A DNA stretch of 64,000 nt, taken from positions 1 through 64,000 of the forward strand of contig NZ_RBDY01000018.1 in assembly GCF_003626575.1 (NCBI RefSeq), read 5' to 3'. Below are positions 32,243 to 41,027 of this stretch, piece after piece. The notes beneath the pieces are model-generated. The model did no database searches. It worked only from the letters and a program-made list of their open reading frames with translations, and was not told the DNA's origin. This stretch comes from Streptomyces radicis. GTDB lineage: Bacteria > Actinomycetota > Actinomycetes > Streptomycetales > Streptomycetaceae. How positions within the stretch are numbered: the stretch's first letter is position 1; each line of letters opens with the position of its first letter. The position numbers and the translations under genes were made by a program.

Positions 32243-33274
32243 ATGGCTCACAAATCGATGAAAGCCCTGGTGGCGGCCGCAGCGGTGGCTCTCCTCGCCA
32301 CCAGTTGCGCCGCCGAGGACAGCAGCGGCGACGGCTCCGCCGAGGGCGGCGCCTACAAGGTCGCGGTCCTCGCGGCCTCGGCCCAGAATGGCTACAACCA
32401 AGCGGTGTACGAGGGCGTCGTGGCGGGCGCCGAGGACCTCGGCCTCGAGGTCGACGCCAAGATCCTGGACGGCGGCTTCGACGCCACCACCCAGCTGTCC
32501 CAGCTTCAGAACGCCGCGACCAGCGGCGAGTACGACGGCGTGATCGTCGTTCCGCACGACGGGCCGAGCCTCACCGCCGCGTTCCCGATGACCGGAGACC
32601 TGCCCGTGGTCTCCGTCCTCAACCCCATAGGCCCCGACATCGACGAGCTGGAGCCGCAGGTCGAGGGCGTGGTCTCCACCGTCGCCGTCTCGCCCACCGC
32701 CGCCGCCGAGCGGCAGGCCGAGGACGTCGTCACCTACTGCGCCGACCTCGACCCCTGCTCGGTGATGCTGGTCGTGGGCAACCTCTCCTCGCCCCTCGAC
32801 GTCGCCCGCCGCGACGCCTACCAGTCGGTGCTCGAGGCCAACGACAACATCGAGATCGTCTCCACCCTCGAGGGCAACTACGACCGTGACCAGTCGCTCT
32901 CCGGCGTCGCCAACGCCCTCCAGTCGAACCGCGACGTCAACGTCATCCTCAGCAACGCCGACCAGATGACCCTCGGCGCCGAGGTCGCCCTCACCAACGC
33001 GGGCATCGACCCCTCGACCGTCTACCTCACCGGGGGCGGCGGCACCACCGAGGCGCTCCAGGCCGTCCGCGAGGGCCGCTGGGCCGCCGACTACGTCAAC
33101 TTCCCCGTCTCCATGGGCGCCGCCGCGATGGAGCAGCTGGCCAACGCCATCGCGGGCGACCCCGTCGAGACCGTCGTGGACGCCGACGCGGTCGGGCCCG
33201 AGGGCGTCGAGCCCTACGCCGACGCCGATTCGCTGGCGACCGTCGAGGACTTCACCGGCGAGTGGAACGGCTGA
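32243..33274 (+). CDS. Substrate-binding lipoprotein of a sugar-type ABC importer
   Basis: A 343-residue protein; ATG 32243 follows GGGAGGG. A lipoprotein signal is present (VAAAAVALLATSC, with the lipid-bearing Cys about residue 22). The mature part is a periplasmic-binding protein of the RbsB type: YKVAVLAASAQNGYNQAVYEG, DGVIVVPHDGPSL, and DVNVILSNADQMTLGAEVAL. RbsB-type proteins carry sugars, polyols, autoinducers and other small polar molecules. Its operon contains hydantoinase genes, so the ligand may be a cyclic amide or modified amino acid; this is inference. Confidence 0.92.
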   Translation: MAHKSMKALVAAAAVALLATSCAAEDSSGDGSAEGGAYKVAVLAASAQNGYNQAVYEGVVAGAEDLGLEVDAKILDGGFDATTQLSQLQNAATSGEYDGVIVVPHDGPSLTAAFPMTGDLPVVSVLNPIGPDIDELEPQVEGVVSTVAVSPTAAAERQAEDVVTYCADLDPCSVMLVVGNLSSPLDVARRDAYQSVLEANDNIEIVSTLEGNYDRDQSLSGVANALQSNRDVNVILSNADQMTLGAEVALTNAGIDPSTVYLTGGGGTTEALQAVREGRWAADYVNFPVSMGAAAMEQLANAIAGDPVETVVDADAVGPEGVEPYADADSLATVEDFTGEWNG

Positions 33275-34824
33275 TGGCGGCCCCGGCGGGGACCGGCGCC
33301 CCGAACCGCCGGGCCGTGGTCGAACTGCGCGGCGTCTCCAAGTGGTTCGGCGGCACCCACGCCCTCGACGGGGTCGACCTCGACCTGCTCCCCGGCGAGG
33401 TGCACGCCCTGGTCGGCGAGAACGGCGCGGGCAAGTCGACCCTCGGCAAGATCATCGCGGGCGTCTACCAGCGCGACGGGGGCGCGCTGGCCGTCGACGG
33501 CGCCGAGGTGGGCCGTTGGGACCCGGTCAGGGCGGGCCGCCACGGCATCGCGATGATCGCCCAGGAGCTCGCCCTGGTGCCCGAGCTGACCGTGGCGCAG
33601 AACGTGTTCCTCGGCCGCGAGCGCTCCCTCGCCGGGGTCCTGCGCCGAGGCCACGGCAACGACGCGGCGTTCGACGCCGTGTGCGCGCTCGCGGGGTTCA
33701 GGCTCCCGCCGCGCCGCAGGGTCGCCGAACTCGGCATCGCCGACCAGCAGAAGGTCGAGATCATGCGCTCCCTCGCCAGGGACGCCCGGGTCATCGTCAT
33801 GGACGAGCCCACCTCGTCCCTGACCGCCCACGAGACCGAGCAGCTCCACCGGCTCATCGCCGCCCTGCGCGACCAGGGCCGCACCGTCGTCTATGTCTCC
33901 CACTTCCTCGACGCCGTCCTCGACGTGGCCGACCGCGTCTCCGTGATGCGCGACGGCGCCCTGGTCCGCACCGCGAACGCCGCCGACGAGACCAAACCCA
34001 GCCTCATCGAGGGCATGCTCGGCCGCCCCCTCGCCGTCACCTTCCCCGAACGCCCGCCGCCCGTCGACCCGTCGGTGCCCCCGATCCTCGAGGTCGCCCA
34101 CCTGGCCACCGCCGACGGCGTGGTGGACGTGTCCCTGAGCGTGCGCCCCGGCGAGATCGTCGGGCTGCTCGGCCTGGTCGGCAGCGGCCGCTCCGAGATC
34201 GCCCGCGCCATCTACGGCGCCGACCGGATCACCGGCGGCACCGTCACGTTCGACGGAACGCCACACGCCAGGCCCCGCCCGCACCGCTCCATCGCGGCGG
34301 GCCTCGCCATGGTCCCCGAGGACCGGCACGGCCAGGGCCTCGTCCTGGAGCGGCCCATCCGCGAGAACATCGCCCTCGCGCACGCCACCCTCTTCGCCAC
34401 CGCGGGCGTCATCAGCCGCCGCCGCGAGCGCGCCGCGGTCAACGCCCTGGCCGAGCGCCTCGCGCTGCGCCCCGCCAGGACCGAGCTCACCACAAGCGGC
34501 TTCTCGGGCGGCAACCAGCAGAAGGCCCTGATCGGCAAGGCGCTCCTCGGCGACCCGGCGTTCGTCATCCTCGACGAGCCCACCCGCGGCGTCGACGTCG
34601 GGGCGAAGTACGCCATCCACGAACTCGTCGTCGCGCTCGCCCGGCAAGGCGTGGGCATCCTGCTGATCTCCTCCGAGCACGAGGAGGTCATGGGCCTGGC
34701 CCACCGCGCCCATCTGGTCCGCGACGGCCGCACATTCGCCGAGGTGGTGCCCGAACGCACCACCGTCGACCGGATCCTCACCGCCCTGTTCGGCGCGGAC
34801 CAGCACGAGGGAGCAGCACCGTGA
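33274..34824 (+). CDS. Sugar-type ABC importer, double ATPase subunit (RbsA-like)
   Basis: A 516-residue protein with two ABC ATPase halves, starting in a TGATG overlap at 33274. Half one: Walker A GENGAGKSTLGKIIAG, IADQQKVEIMRSLAR, Walker B VIVMDEPTSSL. Half two: degenerate Walker A GLVGSGRSEIARAIYG, signature FSGGNQQKALIGKAL, Walker B FVILDEPTRGVDVG. This asymmetry is normal for RbsA/MglA-type subunits. It powers import with the neighbouring permease and lipoprotein. Confidence 0.94.
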   Translation: MAAPAGTGAPNRRAVVELRGVSKWFGGTHALDGVDLDLLPGEVHALVGENGAGKSTLGKIIAGVYQRDGGALAVDGAEVGRWDPVRAGRHGIAMIAQELALVPELTVAQNVFLGRERSLAGVLRRGHGNDAAFDAVCALAGFRLPPRRRVAELGIADQQKVEIMRSLARDARVIVMDEPTSSLTAHETEQLHRLIAALRDQGRTVVYVSHFLDAVLDVADRVSVMRDGALVRTANAADETKPSLIEGMLGRPLAVTFPERPPPVDPSVPPILEVAHLATADGVVDVSLSVRPGEIVGLLGLVGSGRSEIARAIYGADRITGGTVTFDGTPHARPRPHRSIAAGLAMVPEDRHGQGLVLERPIRENIALAHATLFATAGVISRRRERAAVNALAERLALRPARTELTTSGFSGGNQQKALIGKALLGDPAFVILDEPTRGVDVGAKYAIHELVVALARQGVGILLISSEHEEVMGLAHRAHLVRDGRTFAEVVPERTTVDRILTALFGADQHEGAAP

Positions 34825-35810
34825 CCAGCACCGCGACCGCGACGTCCACCGAGATCCCGGGGCGGCGCGCCGCCTTCCCGCGGCCGCTGCTGCTGGCCAA
34901 GGACTACGCCGTCCTCATCCTGCTCGTGGTCGTCACCGTCTATCTGTCGTTCGCCAGCTCGGCGTTCTTCACGAGCGACAACCTGCTCAACATCCTCAAC
35001 CAGAACGCCCCGCTCGCGATCATCGCCGCGGCGGGCACGTTCGTCATCGTCTCGGGCAACTTCGACCTCTCCACCGCCAGCGTCTTCGCGGTGGCCAGCG
35101 TCTCCGCCGCCTGGCTCGCGAGCGAGACCGGCGACGTCGCCCTCGCCCTGGCCGCCGCGCCCGTGATCGGCCTCGCGCTCGGCGCGGTCAACGGCCTGGT
35201 GGTCACCGCGCTGCGCATCCACTCCTTCCTCGCCACCCTCGCCTCGTCCCTGGTCTACTCGGCGCTCGCCGTGCTCATCACCGGGGGCGCGCTGATCACC
35301 GTGACCGCCGAGGGGTTCACCGAGCTGGGCCGCGGCGAGTTTCTCGGCGTCTTCATCCCCGTGTGGGTGCTCGCCGGGGTGGTCGCGCTGCTGTGGTTCC
35401 TGCTCTCCGGCACGGTCTTCGGCCGCCATGTCTTCGCGACCGGCGGCAACGCCGAGGCCGCCGAGCTCTCCGGCGTCCGCGTGAACCGCGTCAAGATCCT
35501 GGTGTTCACCCTCAGCGGCCTGGCCGCGGGCGTCGCCGCCGCCATCGCCGTCTCCCGCATCGCCTCGGGACAGCCGCAGGCGGGCGCGGGCATGGAGCTC
35601 CAGGCCATCGCGGCGATCATCCTGGGCGGCACCTCGATCCACGGCGGCGTCGGGGCCGTCTGGCGGTCGGTCGCCGGCGTGTTCCTCATCGCGCTCATCG
35701 GGAACGGGTTCGACATCCTGGACTTCAACCCCCAGCTCAAGGACCTGGTCACCGGCGTGATCATCCTCGCCGCCGTCGCCCTCGCGGCCGTCGGCAGGAC
35801 CCGGCGCTAG
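34821..35810 (+). CDS. Sugar-type ABC importer, permease subunit (RbsC-like)
   Basis: A 329-residue membrane protein from GTG 34821 (GTGA overlap with the ATPase gene). It has about ten helices and the BPD_transp_2 text FVIVSGNFDLSTASVFAVA, SFLATLASSLVYSALAV, ATGGNAEAAELSGVRV with the EAA-like cytoplasmic loop, and AIAAIILGGTSIHGG. Only one permease gene is present, so it probably forms a homodimer. Forty bases separate it from hyuA. Confidence 0.93.
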   Translation: MTSTATATSTEIPGRRAAFPRPLLLAKDYAVLILLVVVTVYLSFASSAFFTSDNLLNILNQNAPLAIIAAAGTFVIVSGNFDLSTASVFAVASVSAAWLASETGDVALALAAAPVIGLALGAVNGLVVTALRIHSFLATLASSLVYSALAVLITGGALITVTAEGFTELGRGEFLGVFIPVWVLAGVVALLWFLLSGTVFGRHVFATGGNAEAAELSGVRVNRVKILVFTLSGLAAGVAAAIAVSRIASGQPQAGAGMELQAIAAIILGGTSIHGGVGAVWRSVAGVFLIALIGNGFDILDFNPQLKDLVTGVIILAAVALAAVGRTRR

Positions 35811-35850
35811 CTGCTCAGCCCTCTGCACGACCGACCTCGAAAGGCCCGCC

Positions 35851-37953
35851 ATGCCCCAGGACATCCGCGTCGCGATCGACGTCGGAGGAACGTTCACCGA
35901 TGTCGTCATGCTCGACCCGGCCTCGGGCGAGCTGCGCTTCGAGAAGGTGGCCACCACCCCGCACGCGCCGACCGAGGGCGTGCTCGACGCGTTCGCCCGC
36001 ATCGGCGTGGACCTGGCCGAGGTCGCCATGTTCCACCACGGCACCACGCTCGGCCTCAACTCCCTGCTGACCCGCTCGGGCGCCCGCACCGCCGTCGTCG
36101 CCACGCGCGGCTTCCGCGACGTCTACCTGCTCGGCCGCACCGACCGGCGCGCCATGTACGACATCCGCCACCGCAAGGCGCCCGCGCTGCTCGAGCGTTA
36201 CGACACGTTCGAGGTCACCGAGCGCAGCTGGTTCGACGGCACCGCCGCCACCCCGCTCGACGAGGACGACGCCCGCGCCGTCGCCGACGAGATCGCCCGG
36301 CGCGGCTACCAGGCCGTCGCGGTCGCCTTCCTCCACTCCTACGCCAACCCCGCCCATGAGCGCCGGATGCGCGACATCCTGCGGGAGGCGTGCCCGGGCG
36401 TCGAGGTCACCGTCTCGCACGAGCTGTCCCGCGAGTACCGGGAGTACGAGCGCACCTCGACCGCCGTGCTCGACGCCTACATCAAGCCCGTCGTCCGCCG
36501 CTACCTCGAGCTCCTGGAGACCGAGCTGGCCGAACGCGGCTTCACGGGCCGCTTCCTCATCTCCCGCTCGGGCGGCGGCGGCATGACCGCGCCGGCCGCC
36601 AGGGAACAGCCCGTCAACCTGATCCTGTCGGGGCCCGCGGGCGGCGTCGTCGGGGCGGCCGCGTTCGCCAGGCTCACCGGGCGCCCCCACCTCATCACCA
36701 TCGACATGGGCGGCACCAGCCTCGACGCCTCCCTCGTGCTCGACTCCCGCCCTGTGCTGCGCCAGGGCGCCGAGTTCGAGGGGCTGCCCATCACCACCCC
36801 GTCCCTCTACATCCACACCATCGGCTCGGGCGGCGGCTCGCTCGCGTTCCTCGACGACGCGGGCGCCCTCCAGGTCGGCCCGCGCAGCGCGGGCGCCGTG
36901 CCAGGGCCCGTCGCCTACGGCCGCGGCGGAACGCAGCCCACGTTCACCGACGCCGCCCTGGCCGTCGGCTACCTCGGTAAGGACACCCCGCTCGGCGGCA
37001 CCCTCGCCCTCGACGCGGACGCCGCGCTCGCTTCGCTCGCCCCCATCGCCGACCGGCTCGACCTCACCCCGACCGAGCTGGCCCAGGGCGTGCTGCGGAT
37101 CTCGCACACCAAGATCGTCGGGGCGGTGCGCGCCATCACCGTCGAACTCGGCCACGACCCCAAGGACTTCGCGCTGCTGTCGTTCGGCGGCGCGGGCGGC
37201 CTGGTCGCCGTGGATGTGGCCCGCCAGCTGGGCATCCCCACCGTCATCATCCCGCCGGGCCAGGGCGCGTTCTCCGCGCTCGGCATGCTGATGGCCGACG
37301 TCCAGCACGACTTCTCCCGCACCTCCGTCACCGCGCTCGCCGACCTCGACCGCTCGGCCGTGGACGCCGCCTACGCCGCCATGGAGGACGAGGCCGCAGC
37401 CCTGCTCGCCGACGAGGGCTTCGGCCCCGAACGCCGCGCTCTCACCCGCACCGTGGACGTGCGGTACGCCGGGCAGGAGCACTCCGTCAGCGTCGCCTAC
37501 CCGGACGGCGCCGACGACCCGGTGGCCGCGATCGCCGCCGTCTTCGCCGAGCTGCACGAGCGCCAGTACGGCCATGTCATGGACGACCCGGTCGAGATCA
37601 CCACCCTGAGGCTGCACGCCGTCGGCCGCGTCGACCAGCCCGAGCTGCCCCCGCTGCCCGCCCGCGACGACGGCGGCCCCGTCCCCGGCGGAACGCGCCA
37701 CGTGCACGGCCCCGACGGCGCCGTCACCGTCTACGGGCTCCATGTCCGCGAGGACCTGCGCCGCGGCGACACCGTCGAAGGGCCAGCCGTCGTCACCGAG
37801 CACACCGCCACCACCGTGATCCACGCGGGCGACCGGCTCACCGTGGGCCCCCTCGGCGAGCTGGTCATCGCCGTGGCCCGCGAAGGCACCGCGGCCGCCG
37901 AAGCCGCCGAGGCCGCCGCAGGCGCCGAAGAGGAGAGGGACGAGACACGATGA
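35851..37953 (+). CDS. Hydantoinase/oxoprolinase subunit A (HyuA)
   Basis: A 700-residue protein from ATG 35851 (GAAAGG upstream). The ASKHA-type nucleotide fold begins with IDVGGTFTDVVMLD; further motifs are FHHGTTLGLNSLL, SGPAGGVVGAAAFA, ITIDMGGTSLDASL and LLSFGGAGGLVAVDVARQLG. With HyuB it forms ATP-dependent amidohydrolases that open hydantoins, 5-oxoproline or N-methylhydantoin, or acetone-carboxylase-like enzymes. Position after an ABC importer suggests action on an imported cyclic amide. Overlaps hyuB by four bases. Confidence 0.92.
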   Translation: MPQDIRVAIDVGGTFTDVVMLDPASGELRFEKVATTPHAPTEGVLDAFARIGVDLAEVAMFHHGTTLGLNSLLTRSGARTAVVATRGFRDVYLLGRTDRRAMYDIRHRKAPALLERYDTFEVTERSWFDGTAATPLDEDDARAVADEIARRGYQAVAVAFLHSYANPAHERRMRDILREACPGVEVTVSHELSREYREYERTSTAVLDAYIKPVVRRYLELLETELAERGFTGRFLISRSGGGGMTAPAAREQPVNLILSGPAGGVVGAAAFARLTGRPHLITIDMGGTSLDASLVLDSRPVLRQGAEFEGLPITTPSLYIHTIGSGGGSLAFLDDAGALQVGPRSAGAVPGPVAYGRGGTQPTFTDAALAVGYLGKDTPLGGTLALDADAALASLAPIADRLDLTPTELAQGVLRISHTKIVGAVRAITVELGHDPKDFALLSFGGAGGLVAVDVARQLGIPTVIIPPGQGAFSALGMLMADVQHDFSRTSVTALADLDRSAVDAAYAAMEDEAAALLADEGFGPERRALTRTVDVRYAGQEHSVSVAYPDGADDPVAAIAAVFAELHERQYGHVMDDPVEITTLRLHAVGRVDQPELPPLPARDDGGPVPGGTRHVHGPDGAVTVYGLHVREDLRRGDTVEGPAVVTEHTATTVIHAGDRLTVGPLGELVIAVAREGTAAAEAAEAAAGAEEERDETR

Positions 37954-39683
37954 CCGACGCGATCACCATCGAGATCATCCGGCACGCCCTGCTGTCGGCC
38001 GCCGAGGAGGTGGCCCGCAACCTGTGCCGCACCGCGTACAACACCGTCGTCTACGAGATCCACGACTACGGCATCGGCATCCACGACGCGGCGGGCGACG
38101 TCGTCGCCGACGCCCCCGGCATCGCCATCTTCACGCGCGGCAACGACTACGGCATCAAGAAGTCCCTGGAGTTCCTCGGCGCCGACGCGATGCGGCCCGG
38201 CGACGTCTTCATCCTCAACTACCCCTACTGGGCGTCCGCCCACACCCTCGACCCGCTGGTCTTCGCGCCCATCCACGACGAGGACGAGCTGATCGGCTTC
38301 GCCTCCTGCCGCATCCACATCCTCGACCTCAACCAGAAGGACCCCGGCTACGTCCTGGACTCCACCGACGTCTCCCAGGAGGGCCTGATCCTGCCCGCCG
38401 TCAGGCTCTACCGGCGCGGCGAGCGCAACGACGACGTGTTCCACGTCATCCGCTTCAACTCCCGCATGCCCGAACGCACCATCGGCGACATCCAGGCCCA
38501 GGTCTCCGCGTGCGTCACCGGCGTGCGCCGCACGCGCGAGATCGCCCGCAAGTACGGCCGCGACGCGCTGCTCGGCGCGATGCGTTCGATCAACGAGCAC
38601 GGCGAGCGGCTCGCCAGGATCGGCCTCGCCAAGCTGCCCAAGGGGACCTGGACGGCCACCGACTTCGTGGACAGCGACGGCGTCGACCGCGAGACGCTGG
38701 TCAGGCTCACCGCCACCGTGACCGTCACCGACGACGAGATGATCGTCGACTGGACAGGAAGCGCCAAGGACGTTCGCGGCCCGATCAATCTCCCGCCCGG
38801 CCAGACCGAGGCCCTCTCCAGCCTGGTCTTCAAGGCGTTGACCACACCCGATTCACCCGTGGTCGCGGGGAACTTCGCGCCGCTGCGCGTCGTCACCGAG
38901 CCGGGATCCGTGATGCACGCCGTCCCGCCCATGCCCACGTTCACCCTGTGGACCGGGCTGCTCGCGGGCGAGGTGGTGCTCAAGGCGTTGGCCCAGGGCA
39001 TGCCGGAGCTGGTCCCGGCCTGTTCCGGAGGCGACGTGTGTTCGATGATGGGCCTCGGCGTCAACCCGCGCACCGGGGAGCCCTGGCTGGAGGCCACCAA
39101 CGAGGCCGTCGGCTTCGGCGCCACCCTGGACGCGGACGGCGAGGACGGCATCATGCACCTGTCCGAGCCTGGGTGCCGGAACAACCCGGTCGAGGTGCTG
39201 GAGACCAAGTCGCCGATGATCATCGAGTCCTATGGCTACCGACCCGACACCGGGGGCCCCGGACGGTTCCGCGGCGGCGTGGGGGTGAGCCGCGTCTACC
39301 GGTTCACCGCCCCGGCGACCGGCATCTGCCTGGTCTACAAGACCCGCACGCGCCCCTGGTCCATCGCGGGCGGCGACGAGGGCGAGCCCAACCGCGTCGT
39401 CCTCAACGGCGGCACCGAGCGCGAGGTCGTCCAGGGCGGCAGCTACAACCGCCTCGACGCGGGGGAGACCCTCGCCAACGAGACCGGGGGCGGCGGGGGT
39501 TACGGGGACCCGTTCACCCGGGACCCCGCCGCGGTCGCCCACGACGTGCGCAACGGCTTCGTCTCCACCGCCGCCGCGCGCGAGCGCTACGGCGTGGCCG
39601 TGCACCCCGACGCCTTCACCGTCGACGAGGAGGCGACGGCGGCCCTGCGCGCCGCGGCCCCCGCCCACGAAGGAGCACGATGA
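37950..39683 (+). CDS. Hydantoinase/oxoprolinase subunit B (HyuB)
   Basis: A 577-residue protein starting in an ATGA overlap at 37950. The family text includes ITIEIIRHALLSAAEEVARN, VADAPGIAIFTRG, GDVFILNYPYWASAHT, VDWTGSAKDVRGPINLPPG, and a late GGPGRFRGGVGVSR. This subunit carries the hydrolase site and pairs with HyuA. It ends in another ATGA overlap with the amidohydrolase gene, so the three proteins are made together. Confidence 0.92.
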   Translation: MTDAITIEIIRHALLSAAEEVARNLCRTAYNTVVYEIHDYGIGIHDAAGDVVADAPGIAIFTRGNDYGIKKSLEFLGADAMRPGDVFILNYPYWASAHTLDPLVFAPIHDEDELIGFASCRIHILDLNQKDPGYVLDSTDVSQEGLILPAVRLYRRGERNDDVFHVIRFNSRMPERTIGDIQAQVSACVTGVRRTREIARKYGRDALLGAMRSINEHGERLARIGLAKLPKGTWTATDFVDSDGVDRETLVRLTATVTVTDDEMIVDWTGSAKDVRGPINLPPGQTEALSSLVFKALTTPDSPVVAGNFAPLRVVTEPGSVMHAVPPMPTFTLWTGLLAGEVVLKALAQGMPELVPACSGGDVCSMMGLGVNPRTGEPWLEATNEAVGFGATLDADGEDGIMHLSEPGCRNNPVEVLETKSPMIIESYGYRPDTGGPGRFRGGVGVSRVYRFTAPATGICLVYKTRTRPWSIAGGDEGEPNRVVLNGGTEREVVQGGSYNRLDAGETLANETGGGGGYGDPFTRDPAAVAHDVRNGFVSTAAARERYGVAVHPDAFTVDEEATAALRAAAPAHEGAR

Positions 39684-40912
39684 CCAGCACCACCCCCCGC
39701 GCCGGCGACCTGACCATCGAGAACGCCCTGGTCTTCGACGGCTGGTCCGCCGAGCTGCGCGAGGCATCCGTCCGCGTCGCCGACGGCACCGTCGCCGAGC
39801 TCGACACCGCGGTCAGCCGCGCCGAACGCGTCATCGACGCCCGCGGCCGGGTCCTGCTGCCGGGACTGATCGACGCCCATTTCCACGCCTACGGCATATC
39901 CCTGCACGGCCTCGAGTACCAGACCAGCCCGCTCAGCTACCTCGCCCTCGCCGGGGCCCGCAGGCTCCGCCGCGCGCTGGCCCGCGGCTTCACCACCGTC
40001 CGCGACGTCGCGGGCGGCGACCTCGGCCTGGCCCGCGCGATCGACAACGGGCTGATCCCCGCGCCCCGTTACCTCTACACGGGACCCGCGCTCAGCCAGA
40101 CGGGCGGCCACGGCGACGCGCGCCCAGCCGACCGCGACATCTGCCTGCACGGCGGCCACATGGGCGAGGTCGTGGACGGCGCCGACAACCTGCGGGTCGC
40201 CGTCCGCGAGCGCTTCAGGAAGGGCGCCCACGCGATCAAGATCATGACGTCGGGCGGCGTGGTCTCGCCCACCGACCCCATCAGGCCCGCCCAGTACTCC
40301 GCCGACGAGGTCGCCGCCGTCACCGACGAGGCCACCCGCCGCGGCAGCTACGTCGCCGCGCACGCCTACTCGCCCGAGGCCATCCGCCACTCCGTGGTGG
40401 GCGGAGTCCGCTCCATCGAGCACGGCAACCTCCTCGACGCCCCCACCGCCGCGCTGATGACCGAGCACGGCGCGTTCCTGGTGCCCACGCTCGCCGCCTA
40501 TGACGCCATGGACCGCCGCGGCCCCGAGATCGGCCTGCCCGACTTCGCCCGCGCCAAGAACCGCGAGGTCCTCGACGCGGGCGCGCTCGCCGTCGAACTC
40601 GCCCACGCCGCGGGCGTTCCCGTGGGCTTCGGCACCGACCTGATGGGCGACCTCGAGGACGACCAGCTCGTCGGCCTCCGCCTCCAGGCCGAGGCCGCGG
40701 GGATGCTCGAGTGCCTCCGCTCGGCCACCGCCGTCAACGCCCGCCTGCTCAAGCGGCCCGACCTCGGCCGGATCGGCGTCGGCGCCCGCGCCGACCTGCT
40801 CCTGCTGTCCGCGAGCCCCTTCGACGACCCCGCAGCCCTGTGGGACCCGACCCGCCCCCGCACGGTGATCACCGGCGGTACGCCCGTGGCGGGCCCCGAC
40901 GCGAAGGCCTGA
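39680..40912 (+). CDS. Metal-dependent amidohydrolase
   Basis: A 410-residue amidohydrolase-superfamily TIM barrel from ATG 39680. The metal site is visible as LIDAHFHAYGIS (HxH), a Lys in AIKIMTSGG, HAYSPEAIRHS, IEHGNLLD and GTDLMGDLEDDQ (late Asp). It is close to the imidazolonepropionase/prolidase-like group (AtzC/Sgx9260-type), which cleaves amide or peptide bonds of small dipeptides and cyclic compounds. As last gene after hyuAB it may hydrolyse the opened product, for example an N-carbamoyl or N-acyl amino acid. A convergent hairpin follows. Confidence 0.88.
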   Translation: MTSTTPRAGDLTIENALVFDGWSAELREASVRVADGTVAELDTAVSRAERVIDARGRVLLPGLIDAHFHAYGISLHGLEYQTSPLSYLALAGARRLRRALARGFTTVRDVAGGDLGLARAIDNGLIPAPRYLYTGPALSQTGGHGDARPADRDICLHGGHMGEVVDGADNLRVAVRERFRKGAHAIKIMTSGGVVSPTDPIRPAQYSADEVAAVTDEATRRGSYVAAHAYSPEAIRHSVVGGVRSIEHGNLLDAPTAALMTEHGAFLVPTLAAYDAMDRRGPEIGLPDFARAKNREVLDAGALAVELAHAAGVPVGFGTDLMGDLEDDQLVGLRLQAEAAGMLECLRSATAVNARLLKRPDLGRIGVGARADLLLLSASPFDDPAALWDPTRPRTVITGGTPVAGPDAKA

Positions 40913-40972
40913 GACCGCGCCCTCCCGGCGGGTCACGGCGGAGCCGGGAGCGGACGGCCGCTCGCCGCCGAC

Positions 40973-40999
40973 GTGATCGGCCTTGGCCGAACCGATCAC
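40973..40999. terminator. Bidirectional terminator
   Basis: GTGATCGG (40973-40980) pairs with CCGATCAC (40992-40999) around an 11-base loop that itself contains GGCC, between the convergent amidohydrolase and glycosyltransferase genes. Confidence 0.55.
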
Positions 41000-41027
41000 C
41001 CGGGCCGAGTGATCCGCCGGACAGGCC

